Assembly (NCBI GenBank): GCA_018457135.1
Contig: JAGGDU010000160.1
Span: 84,315-120,038 of the forward strand
Source of the DNA: Trichodesmium erythraeum GBRTRLIN201
GTDB taxonomy: Bacteria; Cyanobacteriota; Cyanobacteriia; Cyanobacteriales; Microcoleaceae
DNA length: 35,724 bases
Direction of reading: 5' to 3'
The translations under genes were made by a program, and so were the position numbers. The notes under the pieces were generated by a model. That model was given only the letters and a program-made list of their open reading frames with translations, made no database searches and was not told the origin of the DNA. Below, piece after piece: positions 8,054 to 16,740 of the stretch. The number at the start of each line of letters is the position of its first letter. The first letter of the stretch is position 1.

Positions 8054-9448
8054 ATGACTGAACTTAAACTTATACTAAACCAACCAAAGCTTTGGAAATA
8101 TTCCATAATGATAGTAACAGCTATTAGTGGACTATGGTTGTGGCGATCGCTATCAATATTAACCGAATTGAAAGCAAAAACTCAAGCCTCCGTCACCCTT
8201 TCCGGACATAAAACACCAATTTATGCAGTTGCCATTAGTGCTGACGGAAAAACCTTAACAAGTAGCAGTCATGATGGTAAAATTAAGGTTTGGAACTTAA
8301 CAAACGGTCAACTATTTCATACCATCAATGCCCATGCAGATGCCATTGAGTCCCTTGTTATCAGTCCCGATGGAAAATTTATTATCAGTGGTAGTTGGGA
8401 TAACGACATTAAACTTTGGAATATTACAAATGGAAAATTTATCCAGACCCTTAAAAGTCATGCCGACGATGTGAAAGCCATAGCAATGAGTAAGGATGGT
8501 CAGACCCTGGCGAGTGGTAGTTATAATGGTGTCATTAAAATATGGAACCTCAAAACCGGTTCCCTTAAGATGAAAATTAAACAGCCATACCCTATAATTG
8601 CTCTAGCTTTTAGTCCTGATGGAGAGATACTTGCTAGTGGATGTAAGAAAGGAAACATCAAAACTTGGGAATTAAATACAGGTAAAGAACTCCACTCCTT
8701 TGCAGCACATACCAAGACAATTTGGGCGATCGCCTTTAGTCCTGACGGCAAAATTCTTGCTAGTGGCAGCCAAGACCAGAAAGTTAAGCTATGGGAGATA
8801 GAAAAAGGCCAACTTCACAGTACTTTAGAAAACCATGATCAAGCAGTTTTATCCGTCGACTTTAGTCCTGATAGCAAAATTGTTGCTGGTAGTAGTTATG
8901 ACAGCAAAATTCATCTGTGGCAAGTAGAGACAGGAAAATTACTAGAAACATTTACAGGCCATTCTCAAGCAGTTTGGTCTTTAAAATTTACCCCAGATGG
9001 TCAAACCCTTGTGAGTGGTAGTACTGACAGGAACATTAAATTGTGGTGTTTATCTAACTTAAATACTCAACAGTTACAGAATACTACTTTTCGACCTGTC
9101 GTCAAGGAAGAAGCAGATAAAATCTTCATCTCAGAAATTATTGATACACAAAAATTAGAAGAGTTAAACCAAATATTATATCATCAAATTAATCAAAGCT
9201 GGCAACAGACTCCAACATGGTCTGAGAACTTAGTTTATCAGGCCACAGTTAATAATAATGGTGTCATCCTCAGTTTAGAACCCATAAATAGATCAGCAAG
9301 AGATTATTTTCAACAAACACCTTTACCAAAATTGCTCAATAGTTCTGATGCTCATGGGAGTCATCAAAAGTCTTTTGCACTATTCAAAACAGTAATGACA
9401 CCAACAGGAGTACTTGAGGTGAGTCCTTGGAGAGGTTGGGAAAACTAA
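8054..9448 (+). CDS. Membrane-anchored seven-bladed WD40 protein
   Basis: 464 residues. A hydrophobic anchor lies at about residues 16-33 (SIMIVTAISGLWLWRSLSIL). Seven WD40 repeats follow, each with the pattern H..I..+.FSPDG..L.SGS.D..IK.W.., together filling residues about 50-335 and giving one complete propeller. The C-terminal 110 residues form a separate domain ending GVLEVSPWRGW, an ending seen in several cyanobacterial membrane proteins. The propeller is probably on the outer face of the membrane and binds protein partners, which cannot be named from the sequence. Repeat 4 lacks the leading His. The gene stands alone, convergent with the DM13 gene. Confidence 0.85.
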   Translation: MTELKLILNQPKLWKYSIMIVTAISGLWLWRSLSILTELKAKTQASVTLSGHKTPIYAVAISADGKTLTSSSHDGKIKVWNLTNGQLFHTINAHADAIESLVISPDGKFIISGSWDNDIKLWNITNGKFIQTLKSHADDVKAIAMSKDGQTLASGSYNGVIKIWNLKTGSLKMKIKQPYPIIALAFSPDGEILASGCKKGNIKTWELNTGKELHSFAAHTKTIWAIAFSPDGKILASGSQDQKVKLWEIEKGQLHSTLENHDQAVLSVDFSPDSKIVAGSSYDSKIHLWQVETGKLLETFTGHSQAVWSLKFTPDGQTLVSGSTDRNIKLWCLSNLNTQQLQNTTFRPVVKEEADKIFISEIIDTQKLEELNQILYHQINQSWQQTPTWSENLVYQATVNNNGVILSLEPINRSARDYFQQTPLPKLLNSSDAHGSHQKSFALFKTVMTPTGVLEVSPWRGWEN

Positions 9449-9797
9449 ATAAGAACCTATATTGTAGAAGCTTTCTGGTATTTGCCCATCCCCATCCCAT
9501 AATGATCGAGAGAACTATACAGGGCTTTCCGTTATTATCAGGCACAGCCACGGGAACAAGATGCCCGCACATACCGTACTCATACAGCCAAAATATGCTG
9601 TATTATTCAGAAGCCAAAGCATTTAATACAGTAATTTACCAAAAATAAAAGAACAAATATACCCAACTATCTCCGACCTAATTCGACCTTCCTTTTAACT
9701 GTAGGGACTTTACATAAAAAGTCCCTAGAAACTTCCTCTTTTGGGTAAGTATCCTACTCCTAAAAAATACTTTTAAAAAAGACTTTTTCAACAAACC
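9449..9797. other. Convergent intergenic region
   Basis: Holds the hairpin at 9702-9727 and no gene I can support. A 73-codon frame runs through 9427-9648 but overlaps the WD40 stop and looks like nothing known. Confidence 0.5.
9702..9727. terminator. Perfect 10-bp hairpin between convergent genes
   Basis: TAGGGACTTT and AAAGTCCCTA form a perfect stem with a 6-nt loop. It lies between the convergent WD40 and DM13 genes and could stop transcription from both sides. T-runs are weak, so the terminator call is tentative. Confidence 0.55.
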
Positions 9798-10424
9798 CTA
9801 ATTAAGCTTTGCCGAGCCAAAAGTCACATCAAATCTTTCGCACCAAACCACAACATTAGGGAAATCTTGCCAACTTATTCCCTCTGGAATATTATAAACT
9901 TGCTCCCCCGTAAAACTTTTTAAATCTCCCAAGGGTACATAATTCTCTCCCGTATAACTTTCCGGACGACTTTGTTTATGCAAAACTAATTTTACTGCCG
10001 GACCAACCATAGTAGAAAAATTTTCTCCTAACCGCACTTGAGTTTTACCTCCCACCCGAATAATTTCCGCCCTACCTTTTGTATTTTCTCCTCGAGTAAC
10101 AGTTACAAATTTCCCCGAAGCCAAAACCTGATTTGCCTGTACCAAAGTCGGATAATTTGAGATAGAAGCAACAAGAACTTCAGGAGATTTTGATTGAGAT
10201 TTTGAGTCTAAGCAAACTTGATTTTGCCAATCACAATTATATAAATATTTCTGTTGCCAACTCAGAGAAACCTTAAGTAAATCTCGACCTCCTGTAATTC
10301 CTTCCCCAAAAAATATCAAAACTACCAAACAGTTGAAAATTATATAAACTTGACGCCACTTGTAACTTTTATCTTTATATATTTTCCGGACAATAGCCAA
10401 AGAAAAAACCATTATTTTTTTCAT
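9798..10424 (-). CDS. DM13 domain membrane protein
   Basis: 208 residues. A basic N-terminus is followed by a single hydrophobic segment at about residues 27-42 (VYIIFNCLVVLIFFGEG), a signal anchor. Residues about 95-206 match the DM13 domain: ASGKFVTVTRGENTKGRAEI, a LGENFSTMVGP strand, PLGDLKSFTGEQVYNIP and the terminal VVWCERFDVTFGSA with its conserved WC. DM13 domains are proposed redox or electron-transfer modules on the outer face of the membrane. Two further Cys (CDWQNQVC, residues about 64-71) could form a disulfide. The gene is monocistronic and faces the WD40 gene across the 9702-9727 hairpin. Confidence 0.8.
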   Translation of the reverse strand: MKKIMVFSLAIVRKIYKDKSYKWRQVYIIFNCLVVLIFFGEGITGGRDLLKVSLSWQQKYLYNCDWQNQVCLDSKSQSKSPEVLVASISNYPTLVQANQVLASGKFVTVTRGENTKGRAEIIRVGGKTQVRLGENFSTMVGPAVKLVLHKQSRPESYTGENYVPLGDLKSFTGEQVYNIPEGISWQDFPNVVVWCERFDVTFGSAKLN

Positions 10425-10957
10425 TTATATTTTACCTTTTAGATATAACCTTCATATTATATTTAAAGAAGTATACAGGAAATTAATAGGATTTACCAAC
10501 CCATATAAAATGACAATTTATCATAAACTTCCATTTTTACGAAGTAGGGAACTCACTTATAAGCCTAACCATAGAAATAACCAAATAAAAACATTTAATG
10601 ATAACAATTAACAAAATTTTAAAGCATTAATCTTGTAAAAAAGGTTATCCTATTTCTGTTAATTACTTAATAACTGAAGTTTTACCTAAGTAGAGCATAA
10701 AATTTGTTGATAACTAGTATTATATACACCAGTCAAAGTCAATAACTGTTATTCCTACTATATATAAAAATACAGTTACTTTGAGGATTTATCTTCATAG
10801 TTTTTTTTTACATAAAAAGCCTCTATAATAGTTACAAATTATAGAATTTTTAGTCTGATTCAAAATATATTTATATATATTTAAAATATCCGTAAATTAT
10901 GAATCAATAACTAACAAATAATAACTCATAAATAATACTTAATAACTCATAACTAAC
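10425..10957. other. AT-rich divergent intergenic region
   Basis: Lies between the divergent DM13 and VanX-type genes, so both promoters should be here. Just before the second gene there are imperfect direct repeats of AATAACTCATAA (10918-10955). No ORF or RNA is recognisable. Confidence 0.4.
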
Positions 10958-11671
10958 ATGAAACCTTACCAAAAAATTAAAATTCAAGAATGTAACGAGC
11001 CCTTAGTTCCAATTCCCTTAGAATTATTTGCCATAGAATCACCTCATCCCTATCAAAAACTAGGTGCTCCCTATCATCTTTCTCAAACAAAATCACCTTA
11101 TTTTTTACGTCAAAAAGTATTAGATAGCTTAATAACAGCTCAAACAAAATTACAACAAAATTATCCCAGTTGGCAAATCCAAATATTTGATGCTTATCGC
11201 CCTATTATCATACAAAAATTTATGGTAGATTATACTTTTACAGAAACAGTAAAAGCTCATGGTTTAACATTAGATAGTCCGTCTTTAACCGAAGTAAAAC
11301 GCCAAGAAATTTTAGAGCTAGTTTATCAGTTTTGGGCAACTCCCAATTCAGATCCTAGGACACCACCACCTCATAGCACTGGTGCTGCTGTAGATGTCAC
11401 CTTAGTTGATGCCAATGGCAAAATCATTAATATGGGCTCTCCCATTGATGAATTATCCCCTCGCTCCTATCCCAAACATTTTTTAGAGCTCCAGAATGAA
11501 GAAGCTCAAAAATATCATCAACATCGACAATTATTAGCAGAAGTCATGATATTTGGGGGGTTTCAACAGCATCCACAGGAATGGTGGCATTTTTCCCTAG
11601 GCGACCAAATGTGGGCTTGGTTAACTAATGATCAAGGTAAAGTTGTGGCCAGATATGGAAGAGTAGAGTAG
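10958..11671 (+). CDS. D-Ala-D-Ala dipeptidase, VanX/DdpX type (peptidase M15D)
   Basis: 237 residues, close to the family length. It hydrolyses D-alanyl-D-alanine, with a role in peptidoglycan turnover in organisms without vancomycin resistance. The zinc site is complete: H139 and D146 in PHSTGAAVDVTL, and H211 in EWWHF with catalytic E208. R81 in FDAYRP matches the transition-state Arg. No signal peptide is visible, so a cytoplasmic site is likely, as for VanX. The gene stands alone, with ATG 10958 and no strong ribosome site. No vanHA genes are nearby, so a resistance role is not suggested. Confidence 0.9.
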   Translation: MKPYQKIKIQECNEPLVPIPLELFAIESPHPYQKLGAPYHLSQTKSPYFLRQKVLDSLITAQTKLQQNYPSWQIQIFDAYRPIIIQKFMVDYTFTETVKAHGLTLDSPSLTEVKRQEILELVYQFWATPNSDPRTPPPHSTGAAVDVTLVDANGKIINMGSPIDELSPRSYPKHFLELQNEEAQKYHQHRQLLAEVMIFGGFQQHPQEWWHFSLGDQMWAWLTNDQGKVVARYGRVE

Positions 11672-11754
11672 TAGTTTTTTATAATGGTGCGTCAGTCCTA
11701 GTCTTTTCCACTGGTTTTATATTCAAAAAATTTGTATAGATAGAATGATGATCT

Positions 11755-11792
11755 AGGCGATCGCTACCTATCACCAAAAAAAGCGATCGCCT
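11755..11792. repeat. Hairpin made of two HIP1 sites (copy A)
   Basis: AGGCGATCGCT 11755-11765 pairs with AGCGATCGCCT 11782-11792, a perfect 11-bp stem carrying a HIP1 octamer in each arm. It is the counterpart of 12621-12670 in the second duplicated segment and lies just past the 3' end of the decayed gene on the minus strand. Confidence 0.8.
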
Positions 11793-11827
11793 CAACTATC
11801 TCAAAGACTTTTTTTAATATTCAATTT

Positions 11828-12045
11828 ATTTACTACTCAAGTCTATCCACAACGAAGCTGGATAGGGTTTCACATCCGATCCTACCTGAAAGTTTACCTG
11901 TGATAACTTATTTTAATAAATCCTTGTTGCCCGTGTTGATGTATAACTTCATACAAAAATTACAAAAGCTACGGGAAAGCTGGCCATAAAATACTTGAAA
12001 ATAAATATCTTTTGAGAACTATGAAATTGCATATGACTAGATATC
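11828..12045 (-). pseudogene. Decayed copy of the 68-residue small-protein gene
   Basis: Reading the minus strand gives MQFHSSQKIF..., then MASFPVAFVIFV, a TGA stop, SYTSTRATRIY, a TAA stop, and finally SDVKPYPASLWIDLSSK. This lines up end to end with the intact protein at 12702-12908 (MEFENYQS..., TASFFVAFTMFIV, SYTATRVYL, SDVIPHPGSLWSDLGKG). Two in-frame stops make it a pseudogene. It follows the intact 52-residue gene, as in the ancestral two-gene order. Confidence 0.8.
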
Positions 12046-12146
12046 CATCTATCTATTGAACTAACTATAATCTAGTCTTTTATCACTTAAGATTTCAGTT
12101 ATCATTTCTATTTTTTATAGATCAATATTAAATATTTTCCCAAAAC

Positions 12147-12305
12147 TTATTTTTCCCAGGAGCTATTAATTTTTTCAGACAACTTAAATTGTTCAGCTAT
12201 GGACATTGGTAAGTCTATATGATGGGCAAGTATTCCATGACCAATTCCCGTTATTATTCCTAAGATAGCTGGAAATGCTAAACTAACTAAGTTAAAGGTG
12301 CTCAT
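12147..12305 (-). CDS. Small membrane-type protein, 52 residues, unknown
   Basis: ATG at 12305 (weak AAGG site upstream) and TAA at 12147-12149. It begins MSTFNLVSLAFPAILGIITG, a likely single membrane helix, followed by IGHGILAHHIDLPMS and a charged tail ending SSWEK. The His-rich turn after the helix is notable. I do not recognise a family. That it is a real gene is supported by its degraded duplicate at 13030-13150, which keeps the alignment, and by its loss in one copy only. A palindrome at 12349-12366 lies 44 bases upstream. Confidence 0.6.
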   Translation of the reverse strand: MSTFNLVSLAFPAILGIITGIGHGILAHHIDLPMSIAEQFKLSEKINSSWEK

Positions 12306-12348
12306 ACTTATTACCTTATTAATTAAATTATTAATATTTTATGAAATT

Positions 12349-12366
12349 ATCTCAATTTATTGAGAT
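12349..12366. promoter_or_regulatory. Palindrome upstream of the 52-residue gene
   Basis: ATCTCAA TTTA TTGAGAT, a perfect 7-bp inverted repeat, 44 bases before the ATG on the minus strand. Its size and position suit an operator, though a transcript hairpin is also possible. The regulator is unknown. Confidence 0.4.
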
Positions 12367-12620
12367 TTATTCTGTAGCACAGTCTACATTAGTTATTTTT
12401 GTGACGGCTCTGCTGGAGTAACTTTGTTAAGATATTCCGCTTTAAAAGTCAAGGTCTTAGGTAAAACTCTTTTGAGCAATACAAATTTTAAATAGGGTTA
12501 GTTTACGAACAAAAAAATATACTGGTATGTTTGAGTAGTAGAGATATAATTACACATAATTCTAGGTATATAGTTAGTGGTGCCTAAGTCCTAAGCTTTT
12601 CTATTAGTTTGATATTTAAA

Positions 12621-12670
12621 TAGAATAGGCGATCGCTCCTATTACCAAAAAAAAGCGATCGCCTATTCTA
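12621..12670. terminator. 17-bp hairpin made of two HIP1 sites (copy B)
   Basis: TAGAATAGGCGATCGCT 12621-12637 pairs perfectly with AGCGATCGCCTATTCTA 12654-12670 around a 16-nt loop. It begins 31 bases after the stop of the minus-strand 68-residue gene, so it may end that transcript. The duplicate hairpin at 11755-11792 has kept only 11 bp. Confidence 0.6.
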
Positions 12671-12701
12671 TTTCAAAGACTTTTTGCAATATTCAAGTTA
12701 T

Positions 12702-12908
12702 TTACTGCCCAAGTCCCTTACCCAAGTCGCTCCACAACGAACCCGGATGGGGTATGACATCTGATCGTGTTTGAATATTTATTTCCGATGAGTGGCTTAG
12801 ATAAACCCGTGTTGCAGTGTAACTAACTATGAACATAGTAAAGGCTACAAAAAAGCTAGCGGTAACCCGGTCTAAAACAGATCTACTCTGATAATTCTCA
12901 AATTCCAT
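12702..12908 (-). CDS. Small single-helix protein, 68 residues, unknown
   Basis: ATG 12908 is chosen over a TTG nine bases upstream because AGGAGGG stands 9 bases before it. The protein has a polar N-terminus (MEFENYQSRSVLDR), one hydrophobic segment (ASFFVAFTMFIVSYTATRVYL) and a polar tail with a HPGSLWSDLGKGLG motif. It is probably an inner or thylakoid membrane small protein. No family is recognised. The duplicate at 11828-12045 is broken by stops, while this copy is intact, so it is probably the functional one. The partner gene that should lie upstream is the decayed remnant at 13030-13150. Confidence 0.6.
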   Translation of the reverse strand: MEFENYQSRSVLDRVTASFFVAFTMFIVSYTATRVYLSHSSEINIQTRSDVIPHPGSLWSDLGKGLGQ

Positions 12909-13029
12909 GGAACTCAACCCTCCTGAATAGTGACAATATTATTATTTCACTTATTTCTGTATTCGTAAATACATATTTACAAAAATTAAATATTCTGTAT
13001 AAAGATTTACTGAAAAAAAATATTACATA

Positions 13030-13150
13030 AATATTGTTCCAGGGAGCGACTAATTTGTAGAGACAATTCAATTGGTCATTTATGGATATTAGTAAGTCTG
13101 GGTGAAGGGAAAGTATACCATACCAAATCCTGTTATTAGTCTTAAGGTAA
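13030..13150 (-). pseudogene. Decayed copy of the 52-residue small-protein gene
   Basis: On the minus strand, the stretch around NRIWYGILSLHPDLLISINDQ and KLVAPWNN aligns with TGIGHGILAHHIDLPMSIAEQ and KINSSWEK of the intact gene at 12147-12305. The N-terminal membrane helix is no longer readable and no start fits. It completes the second copy of the duplicated two-gene unit. Confidence 0.65.
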
Positions 13151-13182
13151 GCATTCAGCCCTTCAGAGTCAGCCATCAGCTA

Positions 13183-13284
13183 GAAGGAAAAGAAACATTA
13201 ATAACCCAAGAAGAAGAATTTAAAGCCCGGCAGGAAAAAGATGATTAGTTCAGCTTAGTAACTTATTACTTAGTAACTTATTAC
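13183..13284. other. Possible C-terminal coding scrap and 15-bp tandem repeat
   Basis: A plus-strand frame from 13183 reads EGKETLITQEEEFKARQEKDD and stops at 13248; the charged ending looks like the tail of a lost gene. Next to it TTAGTAACTTATTAC is repeated exactly at 13255-13269 and 13270-13284. Otherwise the stretch up to 13616 shows nothing. Confidence 0.35.
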
Positions 13285-13616
13285 TTTCATACATCTTTTA
13301 TCCCAACACGACTAGGAAGAGAGCTTGAGCTAACTAAATACAGTGCTGAATACTTATGCCCTAAGATTGTTTAAAACTAATTAAACTATATTATTAACCT
13401 ACACTAAAAGTTTTCATTTGTCAAACAAAATTATAAAAATATGATTATATTATCTCAAACTATCTTGATTGATTATGTAACAAAACCTACTAAAAAACTG
13501 AATAAGAAAGTGTTATCAATTTAGTAAAAACCTGACTTAAATTGAAGTTTAATCAAGAATAGCATTGTTGTTTTCAGCCTTAGCACGACAGCAAATGTCA
13601 AGTATGTGAGGTACGA

Positions 13617-14660
13617 ATGTTAACATTAAAAAACCTAAAAACCATCTTTTTTAGCATTTATATTTGCTCAACAATACTCTTAAAACAAAACTCTGTAAAT
13701 GCCAGCCCCATCTCCCCAGAAAAATTTTCCACCTTTAGAGAATGGTGTTTAAATCAAAGCAATATTTCTCCCAGTGCCCAATACACAATTAAAATTATTT
13801 TGCAAAAAGTAAAAACTCAAAATTGTATTGAAGCAGAAGAAAAACTTTCCCAACTCTCCTATTTTTCCCTAAATAATAATCAGATTAGAAATATTCTCCC
13901 AATATCTACCCTCAAAAATATCACTCAACTATCTCTGAATAACAATGAAATTTCAGAACTCTTCCCCCTCTCTAAACTCCAAAAACTAACTCATTTATAT
14001 TTAGATAATAATAGAATCATAAATATTGCTGACCTATCTCAATTAACCAACCTAACTCACCTTAGTATCAACGATAATAAAATCAAAAATTTATCCTCCT
14101 TATCCAACTTAGGCAAACTAACTCATCTCAACCTAATTTTTAATCAAATAGAAGATATATCTTCCCTATCCAACCTAACTCAATTAACTCGACTAAATCT
14201 TGGAGTAAACCACATCAAAAACATCAAACCTTTAAGAAATCTAACCAACTTAACCCACCTATATCTTAATGATAATAATATCAAGGAACTTTCCCCACTC
14301 TCGAGCCTAACAAACCTCACAAACCTATATCTATATCGAAATCAAATAAGCCATATTTCATCTCTTTCTAATCTTACCAACCTAACTTACCTTAGCCTCA
14401 GCGATAACTACATCAAAGAAATCTCAAACCTCTCTAATTTAAATCACCTCAAATCTCTTCTCCTAGTTTTCAATCAAATTACAAAAGTAGATTCTTTATC
14501 AACCTTAAACGACCTTACCTTATTAGACTTAAGTCGCAACAAAATAACAGATATTAGCTCCTTATCAACTCTAGCAAAATTAAAATCTCTACATCTGCGA
14601 AATAACCCACTTACTCAAAAAACCTGTCCTATACAACCAGAATCAATTTGTCGTTTCTAG
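13617..14660 (+). CDS. Exported leucine-rich-repeat protein
   Basis: 347 residues. Signal peptide at residues 1-29 (TIFFSIYICSTILL core, cleavage near VNAS). A cap region follows with FREWCLNQ and QNCIEAEEKL; its two Cys could pair. Then come about twelve 22-residue repeats, L..L.+..N.I..IS.LS.L.NL, of the SDS22/internalin type, and a Cys-containing end cap (NPLTQKTCPIQPESICRF). It is probably periplasmic or cell-surface and binds protein. Similar LRR proteins with the same cap are common in filamentous cyanobacteria. There is no membrane anchor or sorting signal and no clear operon partner. Confidence 0.88.
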   Translation: MLTLKNLKTIFFSIYICSTILLKQNSVNASPISPEKFSTFREWCLNQSNISPSAQYTIKIILQKVKTQNCIEAEEKLSQLSYFSLNNNQIRNILPISTLKNITQLSLNNNEISELFPLSKLQKLTHLYLDNNRIINIADLSQLTNLTHLSINDNKIKNLSSLSNLGKLTHLNLIFNQIEDISSLSNLTQLTRLNLGVNHIKNIKPLRNLTNLTHLYLNDNNIKELSPLSSLTNLTNLYLYRNQISHISSLSNLTNLTYLSLSDNYIKEISNLSNLNHLKSLLLVFNQITKVDSLSTLNDLTLLDLSRNKITDISSLSTLAKLKSLHLRNNPLTQKTCPIQPESICRF

Positions 14661-14925
14661 CAACCTTATTAAATTAATCTTGTGTATCTACTTATGCCAT
14701 TAAAAATATTAAAAAATATAATTCAAAGCCCTTTATTCTCCCTATTAATTTTTTTGTCACCCAGAATTTTTCGTCCAGAATAAGTTTTAGATATTAGCCA
14801 CATCAAAAAGCCACAATACTTAACTGAATCATCAGAAAGCAAAACCTGAAAATCCCCCTCCCAAAACCATCAATATTAAATACTCTAGCCATCTTAATAT
14901 CAACTTAGTAATTCACCCTATAAAC

Positions 14926-16122
14926 TTAGTCTGAACTCAGATACTTAACAAGATAATTAGCTATTTTTTCACTAGCACCAGGCTTCCCCATCCTTTCTAA
15001 ACCATTATTAATGCAACTTTGTAAATACTCTTCATCTGCCAAAATTTCTTTAACTTTTCTAGCTGCTTCTTGGAGAATAAAACTATTAGCCATTCTTTTA
15101 CCAATAACCTGTACAGAAGAACCTAAAAGTCTAGTTTGAGCTTCCGCAAAACGATAGGTAAATGAAGGACCTTCACCAGGAATAGTAATTACAGGTTTGC
15201 CTAAACCCACAGCTTGTTCTATTGCAGTTCCAGCCATACCAATTACCAAACTTGAATGTTGTAAAATATCTGCAAAAGCATCCTCATAACAAATTACTTC
15301 TATTGTATATTCCTGAGTAAAAAATGTTAGCTTACTTCCTTGACATTCCCAACCTTCAGAAATAGCGATCGCCTCTAATTCAAACATTAAAATAGGAACA
15401 ATTGCAGCTCGAAACTGACAAACATTTACTCCCATAACTTTGACAATTTCTCTAACCAGTTTCAACAGCAAACATAAATTTTTACCAGCTTCCGGCAACC
15501 GAGAACCAGGCAAAATAGCAATAGTAAACAATTCCGTTTTAAGCCGTAAATTTTTTCCAGTTGAAATTAAATTATCCATCACTGGAGTACCAACAAATTC
15601 TGTTTTTGTAACTCCTTGTCTTTTTAAATCTTTAGCCGTCAAAGCATCCCTAGCAAAAACCTTTAAACATCGAGAATTATGAAGTAACTTTGGCAATATT
15701 AAACCCAAATTAATCCGACCTTCATAATAACTAGAATCAGCCGAAAGAAATATCATATAAGGAAGCCTTGTCGAATAAGCCATAGCTGCCACTACAATAT
15801 CTCCAGTAGCCATAATTAAATCACAGTTTTTCGCAAATGTCCAAATAGTTTGTAACTTCTGCCAAGTTAAACTAATTAAACCTTTTCCCAAATCTTCAAA
15901 TAATAATAAAGGACTGAGATATAAAAATCCTCCTGATGGCATATTTACTCGAGGACCAATAATTGGTATATTCAAATTTTCATAACTATTACCAACACCA
16001 ACAATAGGTAAAGCTGATATATTTGTATCTGGAGAAATTTTTGTAAAAGCTTTAATAATTTGACAATTATGGGCATCTTCTCCATGACCATTACTTAAAA
16101 AAAGTATATTTTTTGTTTTCAT
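14926..16122 (-). CDS. Lipid-A-disaccharide synthase-related glycosyltransferase-like protein
   Basis: 398 residues. The N-terminal NILFLSNGHGEDAHNCQII and the following P.VGVGNSYENLNIPIIGPR resemble the cyanobacterial family related to LpxB. The C-terminal half has the GT-B fold signature: ILPGSRLPEA near residue 205 and VIGMAGTAIEQAVGLGKPVITIPGEGPSFTY near residue 300 (split here: VIGMAGTAIEQ, then AVGLGKPVITIPGEGP). The substrate is unknown; true LpxB joins UDP-diacylglucosamine and lipid X, but this family is distinct. It is probably cytoplasmic at the inner membrane. Its start lies about 190 bases from rnpB, in the opposite direction. The family call is firm, the reaction is not. Confidence 0.8.
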   Translation of the reverse strand: MKTKNILFLSNGHGEDAHNCQIIKAFTKISPDTNISALPIVGVGNSYENLNIPIIGPRVNMPSGGFLYLSPLLLFEDLGKGLISLTWQKLQTIWTFAKNCDLIMATGDIVVAAMAYSTRLPYMIFLSADSSYYEGRINLGLILPKLLHNSRCLKVFARDALTAKDLKRQGVTKTEFVGTPVMDNLISTGKNLRLKTELFTIAILPGSRLPEAGKNLCLLLKLVREIVKVMGVNVCQFRAAIVPILMFELEAIAISEGWECQGSKLTFFTQEYTIEVICYEDAFADILQHSSLVIGMAGTAIEQAVGLGKPVITIPGEGPSFTYRFAEAQTRLLGSSVQVIGKRMANSFILQEAARKVKEILADEEYLQSCINNGLERMGKPGASEKIANYLVKYLSSD

Positions 16123-16300
16123 ACGAATAGAGAATAGGAAAGATTAGGAGTAGGATTAATTATCCATGTTTTTACGAAAAATTAGTGGTAGTTTCATCAC
16201 CTTGTAATTTGGATTTTTTAGGGATGAATTTAATCCTTTAGTTATAAATATCTCATTCAATAACTAGATTAAATGTAGGGTATTTGCCTCACTCCTGTGA

Positions 16301-16306
16301 TACAAT
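16301..16306 (+). promoter_or_regulatory. Candidate -10 element of rnpB
   Basis: TACAAT ends 9 bases before the apparent 5' end of rnpB. No good -35 is seen at the right distance. Confidence 0.4.
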
Positions 16307-16315
16307 AATTTAAAT

Positions 16316-16740
16316 AGGAAAAAGTAGAAGAGGCAGTTGCGGACTCAATACTTATTTAGGGTCTGAGGAAAGTCCGGGCTCCCAAAAGACCAAGCCTGCT
16401 GGATAACGCCCAGTGCGAGTGATCGTGAGGATAGTGCCACAGAAAAATACCGCCAAAGTAGATTAATTATTATTGTTTAGTCACTTCAGGTAAGGGTGCA
16501 AAGGTGCGGTAAGAGCGCACCAGCAGTGTCGTGAGATACTGGCTCGGTAAACCCCGGCGGGGAGCAAGGTCGAAGGAACAATGGTTGGTCTTTTTCCGGT
16601 TCCATTGCATTATAGATTTATTTGTAATGTTTGGTGTACCGCAAGAGGTGTCTGGTAACAGGCATCCCAGATAGATAACTGCCCTCAAAGCTTGTTTGAG
16701 TTGAGAGAACAGAACCCGGCTTACTTCCTACTTTTTCCTT
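16316..16740 (+). ncRNA. rnpB: RNase P RNA (bacterial type A)
   Basis: The catalytic RNA of RNase P, which matures tRNA 5' ends. The diagnostic core is present: GAGGAAAGTCCGGGCTCC (near 16364), AGTGCCACAGAAA in the CR-II region, the GGTAAGAGCGCACCAGCAG block, CTGGCTCGGTAAACCCC, and the closing GAGAACAGAACCCGGCTTA. The outer helix P1 is formed by AGGAAAAAGTAG at the 5' end and CTACTTTTTCCTT at the 3' end, which sets the limits. An AT-rich variable segment sits near 16455-16480. It is complete, with typical length for cyanobacteria. Confidence 0.97.

Noticed and set aside
9427-9648. 73-codon frame after the WD40 gene
   Set aside because: Overlaps the WD40 stop, has no ribosome site and no protein-like pattern.
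12898-13176. 92-codon minus-strand frame
   Set aside because: It is the worn copy of the 52-residue gene plus flanking sequence; only the middle aligns, and its start is not conserved.
13617-14660. CRISPR-like regular repeats
   Set aside because: The 66-bp periodicity is the coding sequence of 22-residue leucine-rich repeats, with no constant repeat or spacers.
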